From the NCBI GenBank assembly GCA_964505555.1, contig CAZDIO010000026.1:3193-67192 (forward strand): 64,000 nucleotides of DNA. Reading direction: 5' to 3'. This stretch comes from CAZDIO01 sp964505555. GTDB taxonomy: Bacteria > Bdellovibrionota_C > UBA2361 > SZUA-149 > CAZDIO01. Of the stretch, positions 52,401 to 60,940 are shown in pieces. Under the pieces are notes generated by a model. That model did not search any database and was not told where the DNA came from. It worked only from the letters and a program-made list of their open reading frames with translations. Numbering within the stretch: position 1 is the stretch's first letter; each line of letters opens with the position of its first letter. The translations under genes and the position numbers were made by a program.

Positions 52401-52968
52401 TTCCATTGAGAATAGATTTTATCTCAGCCAATACAACCAGCGCAGCTTCTTTTGTTTTCTCCAGGGCGGTTAGTGAATTAAATCGATCCAGTGACTCAAG
52501 TAATTCAAAAGTCTTGGGTGCTAAACGAAAGTTTGAGCGAGACCGCCGTACAAACGCACCATATCGCTCTACGAAAACCTGTTGCCTGCCTAGAAAGAAA
52601 CGATAGGCAAATGAAAAATCTTTCGATCCAATAAATCCTTCTGCAGACAAGGATATTGAGAATGGTGCCCAAGAAACGAGGTTCTCAAAAAACTCTATGC
52701 CTTCCGCTTCAAGTTTAGGTAACGACTGATATGGAATAACTATACGCAAGTCTTCCGCTTGAACTAATTCTTGTTCAATAAGTTGCTCGATTAGCTGTCC
52801 TAACGCTTTTCCTTTGCTATTAATGCCAGCAAGACCTTCCCATGTTTCTCGTTTCGATAACGGTTTCGGTGCAGTGCTCTCTCGCCACTCTATCGCAAGG
52901 AAAGAACGATGGGCTTTGAGCAATACATCGTTACTCAGTAATTCAATATCTAAACCAATCTCACTCAT
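49474..52968 (-). CDS. zorD: ZorD: SNF2-like helicase with C-terminal Mrr-type nuclease domain (type I Zorya)
   Basis: The 1164-residue protein has an N-terminal region of about 470 residues, SNF2 helicase motifs (GCLLADDMGLGKTLQ, VTDEAQEFKEQN in place of DEAH, STGTPVENRLLDLW, VAGVGLTITAANHVIHYSRW, ATDRAYRIGQ) and a C-terminal restriction-endonuclease fold (FSGHQFEALIATLFARQGYS, GDMGVDLIA, ILVQCKYSGG; the D...QxK site). This is the effector of type I Zorya, proposed to attack invading phage DNA after the ZorAB motor signals. It begins immediately after the zorC stop. Last gene of the five-gene operon. Confidence 0.92.
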   Translation of the reverse strand: MSEIGLDIELLSNDVLLKAHRSFLAIEWRESTAPKPLSKRETWEGLAGINSKGKALGQLIEQLIEQELVQAEDLRIVIPYQSLPKLEAEGIEFFENLVSWAPFSISLSAEGFIGSKDFSFAYRFFLGRQQVFVERYGAFVRRSRSNFRLAPKTFELLESLDRFNSLTALEKTKEAALVVLAEIKSILNGIELDNYLQSEEVMLPQKVQIDVSFDTAGLLSLVPRFEGVPDREMERAFLQFSEVQPVYDLSLPNNRRLRVVLSEKIISVLRDIQKVRHVGGETKERILADVMSCLSDGTDRNVVDLSVFGPRVRGIGDPPLRARIFLSRLSRDWGDSASLGDANVSCGIRIEVNDEERIIPLTKEQEIVELVHVVQEAVKEGKSTIDYKGHKILIDDVLTGGLDEIQQVVTGIIMPFSGKASPTTSLKKSKYLLIYANEEASEYQEGGLVETLPTYSGEVVLPRALRKTFRDQIGIEQPLILKEHQKRGICWLQNLFRNRDIRRGCLLADDMGLGKTLQILTFLAWCVEDGYSDALGASTGPWEPILIVAPLILLENWKEEAERYFANDVFEPLLVLHDKGLRRFLIPAEKGREIQLGVPRLDVAALREHRIIITNYDTIKNYQHSFGRIPWSIIVTDEAQEFKEQNARSDALKALKAVFKIVSTGTPVENRLLDLWNLVDYFQPGTLLGSSKDFSTRYERDLDELTEEQRGALTSELRGCLRYDHQDAFILRREKEQELTDLPRKIEKRIESPLTVEQREFHVQLIKHLRESKDQAHHLSLLSSLKKLYMHPSLLEGLKPIDDPNVYIKASNKLQSVISIIEEVKKAGEKALIFADFQAMQVILAEVLGAYFNLKIDVINGAADSERFVQRENRKQTIADFSSKKGFNLIVLSPRVAGVGLTITAANHVIHYSRWWNPAKEAQATDRAYRIGQRKDVIVYYPISVDPLKQFKSFDEKLDSLLSEKKKVARDFLVPSNRGVVSEQEIIDSFGDEPPTKISTAPVARFNSVDSTRGFSGHQFEALIATLFARQGYSIVLTPLAGDMGVDLIAINLKELILVQCKYSGGIQVGSDAIRDLIDGVEYYRAKLFSSNLKKRNPALVAFTNARFDGDAKASAKRDEIELKEAAQVSELLRKFHVGPVDLLDIEKTRCRNLEAVREALSSA

Positions 52969-54306
52969 TTATGCTCTCCTGATACCGTTTCTTGAGAGAA
53001 TTGTACGAGTGTTACTTTTCCAGTCCCGGACTGAACGAGTTATACGCTCCAACGCTTTTTCGGCGTTCTTCAAGGTATGAATACTCTCTCCTGCTTTCCA
53101 AAAGTTCTGCACGATTGAATCAAACTCACGCCGTCGATACATGTAACAGGCGTTTCCAATTTGATTAAACTCCACAACCACCAGTTCACCAAAATCAAGG
53201 ATAAAACAACATGTATCATTATTGTCTTGGAGCTCACCATATGAACGTCCTCGTTCTTCAAGGTCCTTCAGTTTTACAGCGTGTTTCTTTCTATCGGAGG
53301 GACACAGTAACGCTCGAGATCGTTTCACAACTGGCACATATTCAAGCCAAAACGATTTTCGATTATGCCGATCTTCTCGATCTTTAATCAAAAGCTCAAA
53401 AAAGAAATTGATATCTTCACGAGAGAGCCATTGTATGAATCGTTGCGTTGCCTCGTCTCTGACACCTGTCCATGGATTAATACGAGGGTCTCCGAAGCCC
53501 TCCTTCTTCATGCAAAAGTCAATAATCAAACCTTGCAGTGCTTCGTTCCTATTTACTTCGGGATCGAGAATCAGGCTTGCAAGTGTCTCTTTGAGCGTCT
53601 CCTGCTCGATGAGAGGACTCGAAAGAACTGAAAAAAGAAAGACATTCCGTTGTGGGTCGTTGAGCTTTCCAAAATCAGAAGTATAGGATTCAACACAATG
53701 TCGAGCCGCTAACCGCAAAAAAGGACTTTCTTCGAGAATTCCGATCTCTTTTGCGAATGACTCAATACTTTTCGATGATCCTCGGATATGGACTCCGAGT
53801 CTCGAAGGAGCTTGTTGACCTAGTAAAGCATCGAGGTAGCCAAGCCATTTTCTTATTCTCGGATCGCTCTTCTCAAAATGAGAAAGACGATTAAAAAGAA
53901 ATGTCTCAAGTTCTCGATTAAGACATAATTGAGTAAAGTTTGCATGATACGAGTTGAGAAGGGCTTTTATTGCCTGACCTCCAACGTAAAACGAACCGTC
54001 CAAAATATTTCCAATGAATCTTTCATGACCAACAACTTCAGAAATCCAGCAAAGACATCTTATTTCGCGTGGAGCAAACGACACTTGATTGCCACTGATA
54101 TATTCTGACCAACGCTCGTGCGCTTTGTCAGTCAACGATGGAGGTAAATTATCTGAGACAACTGCATCCAGAGATTGCACTGCTTCATCGAGAACTCGAT
54201 TTTTAAAAACATCTGTTACAAATGGCAAGTGATCATCCCCGTCTCGCAGCATGGTAATACTTTGAAGACGTTCAATGGCTCTATGGATATGGAGAGATAA
54301 CATCAT
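52969..54306 (-). CDS. zorC: ZorC: EH-signature protein of type I Zorya
   Basis: The 445-residue soluble protein has EH-signature features in its C-terminal half: DEATQRFIQWLSREDINFFF, RKSFWLEYVPVVKRSRALL, and CCFILDFGELVVVEFNQIGN with ACYMYRRREFD (about 295-400). ZorC is a DNA-binding partner that works with ZorD downstream of the membrane motor. It starts 12 nt after zorB and abuts zorD. The identification rests on both the signature and the conserved gene order zorA-zorB-zorC-zorD. Confidence 0.9.
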   Translation of the reverse strand: MMLSLHIHRAIERLQSITMLRDGDDHLPFVTDVFKNRVLDEAVQSLDAVVSDNLPPSLTDKAHERWSEYISGNQVSFAPREIRCLCWISEVVGHERFIGNILDGSFYVGGQAIKALLNSYHANFTQLCLNRELETFLFNRLSHFEKSDPRIRKWLGYLDALLGQQAPSRLGVHIRGSSKSIESFAKEIGILEESPFLRLAARHCVESYTSDFGKLNDPQRNVFLFSVLSSPLIEQETLKETLASLILDPEVNRNEALQGLIIDFCMKKEGFGDPRINPWTGVRDEATQRFIQWLSREDINFFFELLIKDREDRHNRKSFWLEYVPVVKRSRALLCPSDRKKHAVKLKDLEERGRSYGELQDNNDTCCFILDFGELVVVEFNQIGNACYMYRRREFDSIVQNFWKAGESIHTLKNAEKALERITRSVRDWKSNTRTILSRNGIRRA

Positions 54307-54318
54307 CCCTATATTCCT

Positions 54319-54999
54319 TCAGTCGAGCTCAACGGATTGAACGGCATCTTGAATTTTCTTTTCTTCAAGGCTCTTTACTCGGATCTTAAATTCAACCTTT
54401 CGGCACCTTTCTTTTTCAGGTTCAAGTGAAGTTAATTCTGCTTTACATTCGCGCTCCCCGCGACCACTGGCTGAAGACAAATCAAGAAAACAACTATGAT
54501 TATTTCCGGCGTTCCGAAGCATCGACTTCATTACGACTAACGACCGATCTTGACTCAGTCTAAGATTAAAATATGGGTCATTCGGGTTCTGGTCTGGGTC
54601 AGTATGCCCTTCTATCACAATGGAGCTAAGTGCATCCTTAAGCTCATCACTGCACACGATAGACAATAGTTTAGGAGTTAATTCTCCAAGAAACTGTTCT
54701 CCAATTTCTTTAAGAATCGCTCGACTTTTGTCGAACTGAATCCATTTTTCCGGCACGATGACTATTAATGTGTACGGATCTTTTGCATCTTCGATGACGC
54801 TGACGCCTTCAAATGCATCACCCTGAAAAACATTCTTGAGTGCTTCTTCGATCGTTTGCTTAACAGTTTTACGATTTGATTCAGCAGCGTGTTGATCGTT
54901 ACGGATGTAATTAACCAAGAGCAGGACGAAGATGACCATCAAGCTTGTCATCATGTCTGTGAGAGAACTATTAAATGCAGAATGGCTAGTGTCACTCAT
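54319..54999 (-). CDS. zorB: ZorB: MotB/OmpA-like stator partner of type I Zorya
   Basis: The 226-residue protein has one N-terminal membrane helix with an Asp at its start (SSLTDMMTSLMVIFVLLLVN; Asp about residue 15), the position of the proton-conducting Asp in MotB. A periplasmic OmpA-like peptidoglycan-binding domain follows (LSSIVIEGHTDPDQNPND, FNLRLSQDRSLVVMKSML, about 117-155). With ZorA it forms the 5:2 proton-driven motor that senses phage attack at the envelope. TAATG overlap with zorA. Confidence 0.92.
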   Translation of the reverse strand: MSDTSHSAFNSSLTDMMTSLMVIFVLLLVNYIRNDQHAAESNRKTVKQTIEEALKNVFQGDAFEGVSVIEDAKDPYTLIVIVPEKWIQFDKSRAILKEIGEQFLGELTPKLLSIVCSDELKDALSSIVIEGHTDPDQNPNDPYFNLRLSQDRSLVVMKSMLRNAGNNHSCFLDLSSASGRGERECKAELTSLEPEKERCRKVEFKIRVKSLEEKKIQDAVQSVELD

Positions 55000-56921
55000 T
55001 AGTTAATACTTTTTGCTTTGGATGACGCCTCCATAAGATCGTCCAAACTGTCGTTCAACTGCTGCACTGTACCGCCGAGCTTTGAGGTAGCATTTCCGAG
55101 AAAGTTATCGAATTGCGCAAGATTGCTCTCCAATCCGGATTTAACCTTTGAAGTATAATTTTCGAGACTTGTCGCAATCTGACTCAAGAGCGCACCTATC
55201 GACTTATCCAATTCCGCGAAGGTTCTCTGATATTGTGTTAAGAGATCACTTTGTTGTGTAATAACAGCAGCGAGTTGTTGAAAATTTGACCGGGCAAGGT
55301 CCGCTACAGTGTTGGTGTTATCTTGGAGCTTATTGGCCTGTTCTACAGTTGTATTGAGGGTCTGTATGCCCGAGTGTAACGAGTTAGCTCCGTCGTCCAT
55401 TTTCGTGAGCGTTGAACTCCCTCGTTGAACAGCGTCTTGAAAGAGCGTCAAGGCTTCGTTGAGAGAATTTTTAGCGCTCTCTATAACTGAAGCGTTCCGG
55501 GCTTGCTGCTCCAACAACTCTGCTAGTCTTGCGGTAGTCTGTGCTGAATGCGTTGAAGTAGTTTCAACAACGTTAGAAACCGTCGATTTGAGAGAGTCCG
55601 CAGAGAGATTGATGGACTGTTGTGCCTGCTCCATCAGCCCTCTGACCAAGGTCGATAATTCTATGGAACGTTTGCTATTCTCTTCAAGTTGCACTCGCGA
55701 TGACTGCTCTAGGCGCTCTAAAACATTAGTCACTGCCTGAGTAAATGATTCGGAAGACGAAGAGGTTGTTTCACGCAACTTTGCGAGAGTGCCTTCCATG
55801 ACGTTAGCAAGCCGAGACAGATTTTCGCTTCCAGCTTCAGAATTCTTTGTCATTAATGTTTCGATGTTCTTAATGAGACCATCAAGTGCTTCTTGAGATC
55901 GCTCTCCTTGACGATTCATAGATTCAAGCGTGCTTGTTGTGGAGGATAGTGTCGATGCTAGCGCTTTAAATTCTGAATCCGTCGAGCCCATCAATGTGTT
56001 TTTGAATTCTCCGATTATTTTCCCAATCGTGTCGGTAACAGATTCACTCTTCTGTTTTGTCAGCTCTTCTAAAGCGGTAGCGATTCGAGCAACCAGAGGA
56101 TCCATTCCTTCCCTGAAGCTTTCTTTCAGACGCCCTGAGAGATCGGTGCCAAATTGTTGGAACAAAACTGCTTGCTGTCCAATGTCTCGACGAATGTCGC
56201 GAAGCAAATGTTCCGCTGGCATTCGAGCGAACCGTCTATCGATTGCACCGATAAAAGCGCGGTAACTTCGATTTAGTGTTTTGGTTATTCTTTTCTCAAT
56301 CCCGGTAAAAACTGTGGCAAGAATTAAAGCAGCAATAGAAGAAATGAATTTACCTGATAGACTATAGACAAGTTCCTTTATGCCGGTGATTTCACCATTA
56401 ACCTCCTTAATATGAGAAAGTCCCATTAATATTGCTATGAACGTAAGAAGCAGTCCAAGACTTGTTAGAATCCCTGGAAAAGCAACGTAAAAAGCAGTGC
56501 TCACCCTTGCTTCAATGAGTCCTGCTTCATCAAAATACTCAGAGGCTTGATGTGTGTTAAAAACTTTTGTGTTCTGATCGGCATCAGTCTCGAACAGCAG
56601 AGTTTCCTCGAACTCGCTCCACTGCTCTGAAAGCACGTTATCCTTCGTCAATAATTCTCGAATCTGTTCGATGCCAGTTCCATCCAGCGGCTTATTTCGT
56701 GGCGGGATATTCTCGATTTCCCGTCGGAGTTTCCTGAATTTGACTATCAGGGGACGAGATTCAAAGAAGAACTTAAGGGCGATGCCTATGGTAACGATTG
56801 CCAAAACGGCACAAGCAATCCATAAGAATAGTGGCGCGGTGATTTCGTTTACGTGACATGGCGGATCAAAAAAATTGATTGGAGAATCTTGAATCGCCAA
56901 GAGACAGTCTTTTGCTTCCAT
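54999..56921 (-). CDS. zorA: ZorA: MotA/ExbB-like motor with long cytoplasmic tail (type I Zorya)
   Basis: The 640-residue inner-membrane protein has a helix near 30-53 (PLFLWIACAVLAIVTIGIAL) and two helices of the MotA/TolQ/ExbB core (FYVAFPGILTSLGLLLTFIA at about 144-163; YSLSGKFISSIAALILATVF at about 185-204). About 400 residues of predicted coiled coil follow (SESVTDTIGKIIGEF to QLNDSLDDLMEASSK), the intracellular tail needed for signalling in Zorya. The tail has many Thr/Ser/Gln heptads and resembles chemoreceptor helices. It starts 5 nt after an ArsR-type gene. Confidence 0.92.
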   Translation of the reverse strand: MEAKDCLLAIQDSPINFFDPPCHVNEITAPLFLWIACAVLAIVTIGIALKFFFESRPLIVKFRKLRREIENIPPRNKPLDGTGIEQIRELLTKDNVLSEQWSEFEETLLFETDADQNTKVFNTHQASEYFDEAGLIEARVSTAFYVAFPGILTSLGLLLTFIAILMGLSHIKEVNGEITGIKELVYSLSGKFISSIAALILATVFTGIEKRITKTLNRSYRAFIGAIDRRFARMPAEHLLRDIRRDIGQQAVLFQQFGTDLSGRLKESFREGMDPLVARIATALEELTKQKSESVTDTIGKIIGEFKNTLMGSTDSEFKALASTLSSTTSTLESMNRQGERSQEALDGLIKNIETLMTKNSEAGSENLSRLANVMEGTLAKLRETTSSSSESFTQAVTNVLERLEQSSRVQLEENSKRSIELSTLVRGLMEQAQQSINLSADSLKSTVSNVVETTSTHSAQTTARLAELLEQQARNASVIESAKNSLNEALTLFQDAVQRGSSTLTKMDDGANSLHSGIQTLNTTVEQANKLQDNTNTVADLARSNFQQLAAVITQQSDLLTQYQRTFAELDKSIGALLSQIATSLENYTSKVKSGLESNLAQFDNFLGNATSKLGGTVQQLNDSLDDLMEASSKAKSIN

Positions 56922-56926
56922 CGTTA

Positions 56927-57250
56927 TTATTTCCCACTCCTGCCCACAGATTTTTCAAGATTCTGCAGTGCTTCTAAAAATTCCCTAAAATGTTTCTTTT
57001 CAAACGAAAAATAGGTTCGAACGCCCTGTGTTTCTGCTTTAAGTAATCCAACATCTACTAGTTTCTTCAGGTGCCGTGAAACAGTTGCTTGACTAAGAGG
57101 CAACTTTTCCACTAACTCAGTACCTATCAAAGTCGCATGCCGTGCAAGCAATCTAAGAATCGCAACTCGTGCCGGATGACCGAGAGCGTTACACCACAGC
57201 GAGAGCTTTTGATCCTCGTTGGAAAAGTTCTGTGCCTTACGCGCAACCAT
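56927..57250 (-). CDS. ArsR-type winged-helix regulator heading the Zorya operon
   Basis: The 107-residue protein is an ArsR/SmtB-like winged helix: WCNALGHPARVAILRLLARH, LVEKLPLSQATVSRHLKKLV and VGLLKAETQGVRTYFSFEKK. The ELCVC-type metal-binding motif is absent, so it is probably not a classical metal sensor. Only 5 nt separate its stop from zorA, on the same strand, so it should be co-transcribed with zorABCD and may repress the operon's own promoter. A regulator in this place is not a standard part of Zorya descriptions known to me. Confidence 0.85.
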   Translation of the reverse strand: MVARKAQNFSNEDQKLSLWCNALGHPARVAILRLLARHATLIGTELVEKLPLSQATVSRHLKKLVDVGLLKAETQGVRTYFSFEKKHFREFLEALQNLEKSVGRSGK

Positions 57251-57359
57251 ATCGCTATATCCTACTTTGACGATTAAGCATTAAACCTTAAATGCTCGCG
57301 CAAATAAAGTGCTAATTCGTCCTTTTCTCCTAATAATACTAAAATGTTAGCTTATTTTC

Positions 57360-57377
57360 TCCAGATCCGGATCTGGA
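57360..57377. promoter_or_regulatory. Perfect 18-bp palindrome upstream of the XRE gene and ArsR-Zorya operon
   Basis: TCCAGATCCGGATCTGGA is fully self-complementary and sits in the divergent region, 110 nt upstream of the arsR-like start and 45-62 nt upstream of the XRE gene start. It has the size of a dimer-binding operator for either regulator. Confidence 0.6.
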
Positions 57378-57421
57378 AAATGATCCACATACGGATCGTA
57401 TTTGACCGCACCTTAGCTTGC

Positions 57422-57622
57422 ATGAAACTACGCAAGCGACTAGCAAAGCGATTGAAGCAATTGAAAGGAGACTCGAAACAAGCTGAGTTCGCCAGGAGGA
57501 TCGGAATAGGTCAGGCTTCTTTGAATCGCATTCTCCAAGCCGAGCAAAGCGTAAGTTTGGACCTTTTAGAGACCATCTGTAATAGTCTTCGGATTGATGT
57601 CACGGAGCTGCTTCGCGAATAG
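57422..57622 (+). CDS. Small XRE-family HTH regulator
   Basis: From the ATG at 57422 the protein is 66 residues: KRLAKRLKQLKGDSKQAEFARRIGIG, ASLNRILQAEQSVSLDLLETICNSLRIDVTELL cover a complete Cro/CI HTH with little else. Upstream in-frame ATGs at 57344 and 57383 would extend it by up to 26 residues across the palindrome, which is less likely. It diverges from the arsR-zorya operon and precedes the unknown operon 57799-61871, so it could control either. The residues of the recognition helix are IGQASLNRIL. Confidence 0.75.
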   Translation: MKLRKRLAKRLKQLKGDSKQAEFARRIGIGQASLNRILQAEQSVSLDLLETICNSLRIDVTELLRE

Positions 57623-57798
57623 ATGTTCATAATTTCCGGACTATTGGTTTAAGCTTGCCACTATTTTTACAGCTTCCGTCTTTACCCGTCAGATACGGGC
57701 TGTCCCTTATATCGGATAGTTCAAGCCTGAAATGACGAAACAAGCACTTTAGTGTATTTCTACAAAGAATACGGGATAGTGGATCAATTATCTTTCTA

Positions 57799-58356
57799 AT
57801 GGCAACAGAAGATTTTTACTTATTAAGCGTGCTGGAGGAAATTCTTCCGAAAGACAAACAAGCCGGAATAGATCCATCTATCATAATTGAGCACGTGCAC
57901 ATAAGTCGATCACTCAGGTTTGAGGGCGAAGGTCTACAAGAAAATTTCCGGTTTTCTGGCATCGGCGAATATATGCTTCACCCCACATCTTGGGAGCCGC
58001 GCTATAAATCGATAGATTGCGATTTCGTATTTGTTTGCGCCGCAGATCGTCCCGAGAAAAGCGTTGAGTTAAAATCCAATAACGGACTTTTTGGAGTCTT
58101 AACAACATTCAAAGGAGACGATTCGCCAATTCTAGAAGGTGAAGTCGTAGTTAGTAATGAAATTTATGATCGGCTTTCCCAATACTTGATCGACTTCGAT
58201 TATGGCGGTCGAAATGAAATTTATTTTTCAATTTCAGTTCGTCGCGCTAACCATCTCGACAACTATTTGGCAATATCTAGTTTTTGTTGCAAATATGGAA
58301 TTGCACCGAAAAAACAAGATAAAAATGGGGAAGGCAGTATTGAAGATCTACTGTGA
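57799..58356 (+). CDS. Unrecognised soluble protein, first gene of an unknown operon
   Basis: The 185-residue protein begins MATEDFYLLSVLEEILPKDK. It has a predicted mixed alpha/beta pattern (FRFSGIGEYMLHPTSWEPRY, CDFVFVCAADRPEKSVELKS, GGRNEIYFSISVRRANHL) and no signal peptide or membrane helix. I recognise no domain. It ends 34-52 nt before a large membrane-protein gene on the same strand and follows a small HTH gene. Its place between Zorya and a phosphoribosyltransferase gene suggests defence cargo; this is context only. Confidence 0.6.
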   Translation: MATEDFYLLSVLEEILPKDKQAGIDPSIIIEHVHISRSLRFEGEGLQENFRFSGIGEYMLHPTSWEPRYKSIDCDFVFVCAADRPEKSVELKSNNGLFGVLTTFKGDDSPILEGEVVVSNEIYDRLSQYLIDFDYGGRNEIYFSISVRRANHLDNYLAISSFCCKYGIAPKKQDKNGEGSIEDLL

Positions 58357-58408
58357 ACAAACTACCATCCAACTTACCGTGCGCGAATAATTGGGCGGAA
58401 TGGAATTT

Positions 58409-60940
58409 ATGAAAGGTTTTCCTTCGGCTCTTTACAACTTCAAAGCTTACTGGTGGGGGCGCGCACGCCTTGAAACAATTTTTCAGAAAGCACATTTGAG
58501 GAGACTACGCTTAAAAGATTCAATTGCGGACCGCTCTTTGTCGGTACGAATCTTGGTTCAGATAGGCTGGGCAATTATTCCGACTCTTATTGTTGCAGCT
58601 TCACTTGTAGCGTTGTGTGAGTTGGGAGAAGCATTCCTAAGAGAACACTTACATAATCTTTTTAACGGGGTTGGTAGCGCTCCTGCAAAGGAGTTCATTC
58701 TCTCCTTTGTAGGATTAGTCGCTCAAATAGCAGGAATATTTCTTGGCCTTTATTATGCTGCTCTAGGTGTTGTTGTTAGCACGGCATACGCTAAACTTCC
58801 TAACCAACTGAGATGGCTATTGCTGAAAGAACGAATTGGAAATCTCTATATCTTTCTGACTACCGTCTTAGCAGCCATGGCATTGATAACACTTTCGTTG
58901 TGGGGCTTTGGTTATCAGACAGGATATTTGAATCTGTTAGTAATTTGTCTATTGAGCGTATCATCTGTTTTGAGCTTTGTTCGATTTGGTCAGCACGTTT
59001 TTAACCTATTTGATATCACGAGTGTTTTGGAGGAGCCTTATAGGATTATTCTTCGTTCCGTTGACCGAGTATCATCAGTAAAACTAAGGGACTACTCTAG
59101 CATACAAGAGTTGAGCCGATATCGTGTTAAACAAGCACTACAAGCCTTTAATGATGTTATTGTAGTTTCTACAAATTTGGAATTTGATCGAGACCGCCTC
59201 ATGACGAGGCTTCTTAGATACCTCCTTGCCACATTAGCTAATTACGTTGGGAACAAAGGAAAGATCGCAACTGCGTCAAAATGGTTTCCCTCCATCTATC
59301 ACCATAGAAACTGGCTCACATCTGATTCAATATATATTACAACCTCGTTGTCTACCGGCGCACCTCTTTTCCCTACTGAAGTTCAGGATGTCAATTGGTT
59401 CGAAGATGAAATATTACGGCTGAGCAATGCTGCCCTCAAGTCACTGTTAGACGGCAAAGATGAAGCAGCTTACAAGCACGCTTATAGCGCAATCATGGCA
59501 GCAGTAGCTTCTTTGACAGCACGACATACTGTAATCGAAGCGAATCAGCTGGTCCAAAATACAACTAATACTGTAAGATCCTTTCTAAACGAATTAGCCA
59601 CCGCTAATTCACTTGATGTTCACCAGTTGAAGCCTTCCGCACTCAACCAGCTTCTATCTTTACACTGCTACACATATGCACAGTTAGTTGTTGGAATGGG
59701 CCATGCGGCAACGGGGCTTACGCTCCAACGTCTTGAGGACTTAGCAGCTATGTTGATAGCAACTCCCGGTCACCTTGACCGCAAGGTTAATATATTGCCT
59801 CGTAGGATCCTTGATGAGTTCTATCGACTGTCAGACTTGATTAAGTTCGAACGAAGCGTAGAACGGACTGTTATCACAAGCAAATGGTATATTGTTCAGA
59901 TTTTTGAACTAGCTTTAGTGCGCCATCTCAACGAGATAGTTGAGCAGACTTATGAAAGAGTTGCAGCATTCTTTGAACCAGAGTCTTTCCTTTCAGATAC
60001 CTTCCCGTCAACCCCCGCGATCCCATCTCATCTTGAATGCTACAGAGCCATGATCGGGATTGAGGTAATGGAAAAGCTTCTGTTTCAACTCAATAGGTTA
60101 AGAGTAGTCTACCGTGATATCCAAGGGCGACGTCGCGCTGACGATATTCCGTTTCCTGCAATTGATTTTGATGATTTTAAGAATCGCGTTGCTGCTTTGA
60201 AACGCACATTAGTTCTTAGATTAATTACGCATGCTACCACAATTGGATACAAGGAACGTCAACCAAGCATTCCTGACTTTTTCGGACAAGCATATTTCTT
60301 TGCGGTAGAGGAAGCTCGTCAGTGCCTTGCTCGTGATGATGAACAACTCTTCACAACATTTTTTGCCAGAGCGTTTTCTCTAGCTTTCATGAGTTACGAA
60401 AACGTTTCGCGTGAATTGAAAGGCCACCCCGATAACACTCGTGTAATCTTCATGACGGAGAGTCTAGAGGATATAATATGTCTTTCTGGTTTGGCCTTTA
60501 TCTATGCGGAATTGGTTAACATGAGCTTCTCTGAGACTGTCATAAAAATTTGGGACAAGTATCTAAACTCCGTCGAGGATCGAGCTTCAGTGATTCGATT
60601 CTTGTTAATAACAATTGATTATAGAAAGAACGAGTTTAGCTTGAAACCACGATCCGTGATTCGGGGAATGTGGGAACAAGAGCTGGCTTTAGACTTTAGA
60701 AAGCGTGGATTGCTCAAAGGCGATTGGATGGGAATGTACTCTTCCAGTTCGAAAGATGAAAAAGTGCACCAAAGTGCGCTAATTCGAACTCTGAGCCGAT
60801 CATTTCTGATGATGGGGAATCTGTTGGAAGTATTCGTTTCTTTGTACCTATTGAAACAGCCCGAGACTAATGGGATCGAAATTCCTGCATCAGTGGAATC
60901 TTTTCAACGCTCCTTACAAAAAGCGGAGAATGATGAGTAG
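58409..60940 (+). CDS. Large unrecognised membrane protein with helical C-terminal domain
   Basis: From the ATG at 58409 the protein has 843 residues (a TTG at 58391 and ATG at 58400 are also in frame). Four membrane helices lie within the first 190 residues: WAIIPTLIVAASLVALCELG, FILSFVGLVAQIAGIFLGLY, YIFLTTVLAAMALITLSLWG and LLVICLLSVSSVLSFVRFGQ. The other 650 residues are cytoplasmic, Leu- and Arg-rich and probably all-helical (AALKSLLDGKDEAAYKHAYS, LKRTLVLRLITHATTIGYKE). No enzymatic motif is visible and I recognise no family. It overlaps the next gene by 8-11 nt. A membrane-anchored sensor or effector is one possibility. Confidence 0.65.
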   Translation: MKGFPSALYNFKAYWWGRARLETIFQKAHLRRLRLKDSIADRSLSVRILVQIGWAIIPTLIVAASLVALCELGEAFLREHLHNLFNGVGSAPAKEFILSFVGLVAQIAGIFLGLYYAALGVVVSTAYAKLPNQLRWLLLKERIGNLYIFLTTVLAAMALITLSLWGFGYQTGYLNLLVICLLSVSSVLSFVRFGQHVFNLFDITSVLEEPYRIILRSVDRVSSVKLRDYSSIQELSRYRVKQALQAFNDVIVVSTNLEFDRDRLMTRLLRYLLATLANYVGNKGKIATASKWFPSIYHHRNWLTSDSIYITTSLSTGAPLFPTEVQDVNWFEDEILRLSNAALKSLLDGKDEAAYKHAYSAIMAAVASLTARHTVIEANQLVQNTTNTVRSFLNELATANSLDVHQLKPSALNQLLSLHCYTYAQLVVGMGHAATGLTLQRLEDLAAMLIATPGHLDRKVNILPRRILDEFYRLSDLIKFERSVERTVITSKWYIVQIFELALVRHLNEIVEQTYERVAAFFEPESFLSDTFPSTPAIPSHLECYRAMIGIEVMEKLLFQLNRLRVVYRDIQGRRRADDIPFPAIDFDDFKNRVAALKRTLVLRLITHATTIGYKERQPSIPDFFGQAYFFAVEEARQCLARDDEQLFTTFFARAFSLAFMSYENVSRELKGHPDNTRVIFMTESLEDIICLSGLAFIYAELVNMSFSETVIKIWDKYLNSVEDRASVIRFLLITIDYRKNEFSLKPRSVIRGMWEQELALDFRKRGLLKGDWMGMYSSSSKDEKVHQSALIRTLSRSFLMMGNLLEVFVSLYLLKQPETNGIEIPASVESFQRSLQKAENDE

